Below are positions 61,101 to 64,000 of a stretch of DNA of 64,000 nucleotides, in pieces. The DNA lies in contig CAZMHN010000001.1 in assembly GCA_964566145.1 (NCBI GenBank), positions 1-64,000 on the forward strand. The letters are read 5' to 3'. The notes beneath the pieces were generated by a model. The model did not search any database. It was not told where the DNA came from and worked only from the letters and a program-made list of their open reading frames with translations. The stretch comes from CAZMHN01 sp964566145. Lineage in GTDB: Bacteria; Patescibacteriota; Patescibacteriia; Veblenbacterales; UBA10138. Position 1 is the first letter of the stretch; each line of letters begins with the position of its first letter. Both the position numbers and the translations under genes were made by a program.

Positions 61101-61217
61101 GGCCGCCACGGGAACGAGCGCCGCCAGCACCGCAAGCACCGCCATGGCGGTAAGCCAGGCGGGTCGGTGCGCTATGCGGCGAGCGTATGCTGCCAATCGG
61201 GCGAATGTACTGCCCAT
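58200..61217 (-). CDS. VirB6/TrbL-like polytopic protein with long coiled-coil tail
   Basis: 1005 aa. A signal-like first helix ends VAANAQ. About six to eight membrane helices cover residues 45-350 (GFFAGIILAIASFLGKLTLT and later), with VSPIAYVLSAFPGDAKKYS in the usual VirB6/TrbL conserved loop. Residues about 370-1005 are a charged, largely coiled-coil domain (EREKKDIARLEKEYGKKVEL), probably cytoplasmic. It should form the inner-membrane channel. The tail is far longer than in classical VirB6. First gene of the operon, with a near-consensus promoter 100 bases upstream. Confidence 0.85.
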   Translation of the reverse strand: MGSTFARLAAYARRIAHRPAWLTAMAVLAVLAALVPVAANAQIASAVAGFFAGIILAIASFLGKLTLTLIGLLIEVAQYNDFINAEAVKKGWVIVRDISNMFFVVILLLIAFGSVFRIEEYQYKKLLGKLLIMAVLVNFSKAITGFFIDVAQVVMLTFVNGFKEAAAGNFVQGFHLAEIFKFAEQGTSEASGESFLFAAMLALITIIITTVVVAVYLMVFLIRIVALWFLVIVSPIAYVLSAFPGDAKKYSSMWWDQFGRYASTGPILAFFLWLSLAVMQFSTNALGDFTANQAAGVDDLSIPAAAITEIGQSEVLLSFIVNIILLMGGLWMTQQLGVMGGQLAGKAMAKIQGAGASIAKAPLRLAGGAAVLAGKGAKGTGKFLWEEATSRLGVEGSLKKWKEGWQKGVAKRASDRVTRQQSVYLDRVEKGRVLQALGSPAHLFTHQWNLKNLGKVASFRAGDITGKTYLRHKQRADEIRQQMAALSGKAKPNKSDVIFQKMEREKKDIARLEKEYGKKVELAGATDDTKAKTKLMKEADEIQKAVEKKKQQYAASFSQYEGKSPAEVERMERERLVGLAMSKRQQAKAISDNKGLLPDQMETRNKRLEELTQKLVSLQQAREAKARQLRIQGLLPKQQQEALAGDDKEIRRVEALIGGLQHPGLSAEEKSDKAARVTKLRHEADEAEADAKSSYTSEVDRAAAAGRIAKLNEEMQEELRQANEYAPATDYEIRREQRTEINKEMSEMQTDNWQELHKIMRDAIEVGDTTRAAAAYLKATKYGNENEIQNEFGFKSDATGMRQFIEEIFIKKLGMAREQALSIGSDASYIAEGVKHWGAARAVKVENGKMEWQDEGDRMKEVLAEVRKVDFERFLREANRLAWGSETPAPDLPPDVSAEERAKAYAVSGQRGFQINDFGKAYFVEKWEGMREQLKKERFNVNLAVNLTSGDNVQQLEELARKGFVSPDKLKEYGEFLDELKEFAGTGEGEGAFANIENIMKGRSV

Positions 61218-61320
61218 GGGGTTCGTTTTAGATGGGACGGCCGATAATTCTAACGGCCAATGTATTACGTGGCTAAATCCTAAGGAATTTTATCACGTTC
61301 ATGCCTAAAAAGATATATAT
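61218..61320 (-). other. leader of the secretion operon with a nine-codon frame
   Basis: About 100 bases between the promoter at 61321-61349 and the VirB6-like start. On the minus strand it contains the short frame MNVIKFLRI ending in TAG, without a strong ribosome site. The 5' part is very AT-rich (ATATATATATT). Confidence 0.4.
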
Positions 61321-61349
61321 ATTATAGCATAAATTACTCCTTTGTGCAA
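61321..61349 (-). promoter_or_regulatory. promoter of the type IV secretion operon
   Basis: Minus strand: TTGCAC (61349-61344), a 17-base spacer and TATAAT (61326-61321). It is the only perfect TATAAT with correct spacing that I found in the window. Confidence 0.8.
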
Positions 61350-61363
61350 GAATACATAAATCA

Positions 61364-61392
61364 TTGACAGCTATTCGTCGAGGCCATAGGCT
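61364..61392 (+). promoter_or_regulatory. promoter of the 252-aa lipoprotein gene
   Basis: TTGACA at 61364-61369, a 17-base spacer and TAGGCT at 61387-61392. It is back to back with the secretion operon promoter. Confidence 0.75.
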
Positions 61393-61440
61393 TGAGGCAA
61401 ACTAAAACCAACAACAGTAATTTAACAAAAGGAGGCGCCT

Positions 61441-62199
61441 ATGGAACGCCGCATGATTTGCATGCTTATGGCATGTCTCACTGCACTGGCAATCGCCGCA
61501 GGCGGATGCGGCAAAGACGGCGACGGCCCGACCGACCCCTCGCCGACCCCTGAAAAGCCGGTGCCAGCATCCATTTCATTCTTGGACGAGGGCCCGAACC
61601 TTGTCTACTACCGCAACGGCAACTCCATTACCATCAAGGAGCGCGACAGCATGTACTTCCGCTGCTTCTCATACGATGCCAGCGGAAACATCACCCGGGA
61701 TACGGTATTCAACGTACTTACATCATCGAACGCCCCCTGCGCCATCTACTCCAGGCGTGATTACTACAACTGGCCGTACAAGGTCATGATAACCGGCTCG
61801 CTCCCGAGCAGTGCACTCTTGGCAAATACGGCTATCTTATCTGAAGTACATACTCCGAACAAACAGCCTGTGTCCCACACGCTCAACATTACCGTTACCA
61901 AGCGATACATAACCTCGGATACGGAAGTTTGGGGCTTCTCGTCCTTTCCCTACACCTACGAATCGACCATGTACTTTTTCCAAATCGGCGATTCATTGAT
62001 ATGTGTCGACCGTAACCCTACTGGCAAGGGGCGCGTACAGCAGGGCCTGCTCCGCTTTGACTGCTCGTTTCCACATCAGCCACCGAGGTCTGACGACATC
62101 AAATACTTCGTTGTCAGGTTCACGAACATGAATCAGGCCAACGGCATGGCCTACAGATTCAACGGCGATTCAATACAAGTCAAGCTGACCCGCAGATAA
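61441..62199 (+). CDS. surface lipoprotein, 252 aa
   Basis: AAAGGAGG precedes the ATG. The signal peptide ends in the lipobox IAAGGC (Cys 23), then a Pro/Thr/Asp-rich linker (DGDGPTDPSPTPEKP). The mature part is beta-rich with no known domain (ASISFLDEGPNLVYYRNGN). It is expected to be anchored outside the membrane. It lies in opposite orientation between two surface-machine genes, with its own promoter and terminator, so it may have been inserted there. Confidence 0.75.
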   Translation: MERRMICMLMACLTALAIAAGGCGKDGDGPTDPSPTPEKPVPASISFLDEGPNLVYYRNGNSITIKERDSMYFRCFSYDASGNITRDTVFNVLTSSNAPCAIYSRRDYYNWPYKVMITGSLPSSALLANTAILSEVHTPNKQPVSHTLNITVTKRYITSDTEVWGFSSFPYTYESTMYFFQIGDSLICVDRNPTGKGRVQQGLLRFDCSFPHQPPRSDDIKYFVVRFTNMNQANGMAYRFNGDSIQVKLTRR

Positions 62200-62202
62200 C
62201 GA

Positions 62203-62242
62203 ACCCCCGTCCCATCGCACGCGATGGGACGGGGTATTTTAT
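62203..62242. terminator. bidirectional terminator
   Basis: A perfect 14-base stem CCCCGTCCCATCGC / GCGATGGGACGGGG followed by TATTTTATTT. It separates the lipoprotein gene from the convergent Cys-rich gene. Confidence 0.9.
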
Positions 62243-62254
62243 TTCTTAGACAAT

Positions 62255-64000
62255 CTACGAACCTGTGTTGTCTATGGTAATGGTTCCCCCGAATGGCAGC
62301 CAAGCGCCGATATTGCTCAGCTCACAGTCGTTCTTCCACATACCGCCCGCTCCCCCTCGGCACCACTCCCAGTTGTCCTGAACCAGCACCTTAGGCGCGA
62401 ACGTGCACGTTTCGCCTGACGGGCAGACGTAAACCTTGGTGAAGTTGAAATAACCGGTAACCGCAGACGTATCCTCAATGCACGCGCGCGGATCATCGCC
62501 CCAGTTATAACCAGCTTCTTCCGGTTCTTTGCAGTCATGCTTCCTGTTCTTGAATTTGCCCTGCGAGCCGGACAAAGGCGAGCCGTCGTCCCAATCCACC
62601 AGCACTCTATTCAAAGGCATTTGTTCTCCGTTCGGATTGTAGGCGTAGAACGCCACCGACACGCCGTCGCCTGAGTCAATGGTCAAGTTACTGCCTGGCG
62701 CGTAAGCCCTGCCGCCGGAAACTATGGTGAACCCAGCCCCTCCTCCCTCGCCTGTGGGGCGGCCAAGATTATCGAACAATACCGGCTTTATCTCCGGGGC
62801 CGCCGGCACGCCAGGGGCCAAGGACCCCAGGGCACTGCCGCTGACGTCGCTATCGGTCATGAGCCTGTCCCACCGGTTGTCCTGGTACCTGTACCTATTG
62901 AATTCCTTGGCAAAAATCTCGTTCAAACTCTCGCGCCCGGCCGTCCCGGTGTTGGAATTCATGCCGGTCAAATTCTCGCATGTCCCGCCTCCGGAACAGC
63001 TGGAATTATTGAGACAGCTCTCCCCGTCGCGCGCACCGCCGTTGCATATGCCGCTGAAGTAACCCATGCATATGCCGGAGTTATAAGTGTCGCTACAGTA
63101 AGATGAATTGTCGCAATTCTGGTACAGCCTGTCCGCTCGGCCGGCAATGCACATGCCGGCGTTACCCGTACCTGTCGGCGGCACGCACGTTCCGGTGGAC
63201 GGAGGAGCTACGGTACAGCTGGTATAGGCAGGCGTGGCGCAGTCACTGTTTATCTCGCAGGGTGCACCGCCGGCCGTACATTGGCCCCAGACGCCATTAC
63301 CAGGGTCTTCGCCCTCGCATGTATTCGCCGGACAATCAGAATCAGCCTGACAGCTTGCCCCTCCCACATTGCATGAGCCACCCAACTGAATAGTACACTC
63401 CGCATCGTCAACACAAGACCTGCCTATGGAATTACTGCAGGTGCCGGCGTTGCTTGCCGCGACCGTACCGCAATTCCCAGAGCAAGAATACGGCGTGGAA
63501 ATCTTCAGCACCTGCCTGCCTCCTATGGAAACCTGCTGATTGCTGTCTGTCACGTACATGAGCTGGCCGGTAGGCGTGCCGCTCAAAGGAAGCTTGCCGT
63601 AGAAAGCGTCCGGACGGTAGTTCCAGAAGTTCAATGTGCTGGGCGGCACGTTGTAATCCGTGCGCCTGAGCACTCTGTCGGTCCAGGCTTTGTCAGACAC
63701 GTTGGTAGAGGTCTGAACTGTTTCAGTGCAGTACTCCCTTAGCCTAATACCTGTAGTCATCGTGGCGCCGCCTGAGTCACCCGAACCGTCACCCACCATG
63801 ACGTTGTAGCCTAGGAAGGCCTTAGTAGCCGCATTGAAAACTGCTTTGATAACGGCATAGTCATCCGGACCGCCGATACAGCTACTAGGGCCTGCTGGAG
63901 CCTGCAAAGCATCACCGCTAAGGCTGTTGCAAGCCGCGGTCACTGACGGGGTTCCGCTGGAACCGCCGCCGCACCAGCTGCTATCCTCATCCAATTGGAA
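62255..64000 (-). CDS. large Cys-rich surface protein, 5' end outside window
   Basis: At least 581 residues are visible and the frame is open at the window edge, so the N-terminus is missing. The middle has about ten repeats of a Cys module ending (S/A)DC or similar (CQADSDCPANTC, CEINSDCATPAYTSC), also found once in the pilin protein at 50.6-52.0 kb. Near the C-terminus VLVDWDDGSPLSG looks like a PKD-type turn in a beta-sandwich. It is probably an extracytoplasmic, disulfide-bonded protein linked to the secretion locus. Function unknown. Confidence 0.7.
   Translation of the reverse strand, partial: FQLDEDSSWCGGGSSGTPSVTAACNSLSGDALQAPAGPSSCIGGPDDYAVIKAVFNAATKAFLGYNVMVGDGSGDSGGATMTTGIRLREYCTETVQTSTNVSDKAWTDRVLRRTDYNVPPSTLNFWNYRPDAFYGKLPLSGTPTGQLMYVTDSNQQVSIGGRQVLKISTPYSCSGNCGTVAASNAGTCSNSIGRSCVDDAECTIQLGGSCNVGGASCQADSDCPANTCEGEDPGNGVWGQCTAGGAPCEINSDCATPAYTSCTVAPPSTGTCVPPTGTGNAGMCIAGRADRLYQNCDNSSYCSDTYNSGICMGYFSGICNGGARDGESCLNNSSCSGGGTCENLTGMNSNTGTAGRESLNEIFAKEFNRYRYQDNRWDRLMTDSDVSGSALGSLAPGVPAAPEIKPVLFDNLGRPTGEGGGAGFTIVSGGRAYAPGSNLTIDSGDGVSVAFYAYNPNGEQMPLNRVLVDWDDGSPLSGSQGKFKNRKHDCKEPEEAGYNWGDDPRACIEDTSAVTGYFNFTKVYVCPSGETCTFAPKVLVQDNWEWCRGGAGGMWKNDCELSNIGAWLPFGGTITIDNTGS

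Overview
The window looks like a chromosome segment from a Patescibacteria (CPR) bacterium, probably a Parcubacteria-type lineage. The pointers are a PrgI / TraC-like / VirB4 / VirB6-like type IV secretion locus with VirB2-like pilins, a lone PaaX/Cas2-like regulator, many short orphan proteins, and bacterial housekeeping genes with few biosynthetic genes. GC is high by eye (upper fifties percent). TGA is a normal stop. This placement is inference from gene content, not a phylogeny.

Layout. 1-4.4 kb: small orphan genes, a PaaX/Cas2-like regulator with identical palindromic sites on both sides, uppP and ccdA, and three small plus-strand genes. 4.4-10.1 kb: an ECF sigma / anti-sigma-like / GerMN operon, a secreted coiled-coil lytic transglycosylase and an LRR lipoprotein. 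10.1-15.2 kb: tRNA-Asn, a low-GC orphan, the overlapping dnaG-rpoD pair, tRNA-Ser beside a duplicate of its own 3' end, and two small genes. 15.2-22 kb: ppsA, two membrane proteins, groES-groEL under a perfect CIRCE operator, and an O-antigen-ligase-like gene. 22-33 kb: small plus-strand genes, uvrA, uvrC, a UvrD/PcrA helicase, secG, an ABC-type solute-binding protein and tRNA-Leu. 33-45.3 kb: RNase J, trpS, a D-2-hydroxyacid dehydrogenase, murI, a phosphomannomutase, a bactofilin-like membrane protein, glyA-folD, tRNA-Arg(GCG) and recG. 45.3-47.3 kb: a structured leader with a small orphan gene, then radA.

47.3-61.2 kb is one long minus-strand operon for a type IV secretion-like surface machine. 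In transcription order it encodes a VirB6-like protein with a long coiled-coil tail, a 651-aa hydrophilic protein, PrgI, a TraC-like protein, the VirB4 ATPase, a VirB8-like candidate, a small membrane protein, a VirB2-like pilin with a Cys-rich ectodomain, a beta-propeller, a DsbA-like oxidoreductase, and a second VirB2-like pilin fused to an M15 D,D-carboxypeptidase. It has the best promoter in the window. Next to it are a lipoprotein gene and the 3' part of another large Cys-rich surface protein. No relaxase or VirD4 is visible, so an export or surface-appendage role is more likely than ordinary conjugation.

Two kinds of expression signal recur. Many core genes have a -10 box ending 6-9 nt before the start codon and no Shine-Dalgarno, as expected of leaderless mRNAs. 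The small orphan genes instead have TTGACA-N16/17-TAnnnT promoters, clear Shine-Dalgarno sites and their own terminators. The strongest leads are the pilin-peptidase fusion and its operon, the PaaX/Cas2-like gene with its palindromes, the tRNA-derived duplications, and the structured leader at 45.3 kb.
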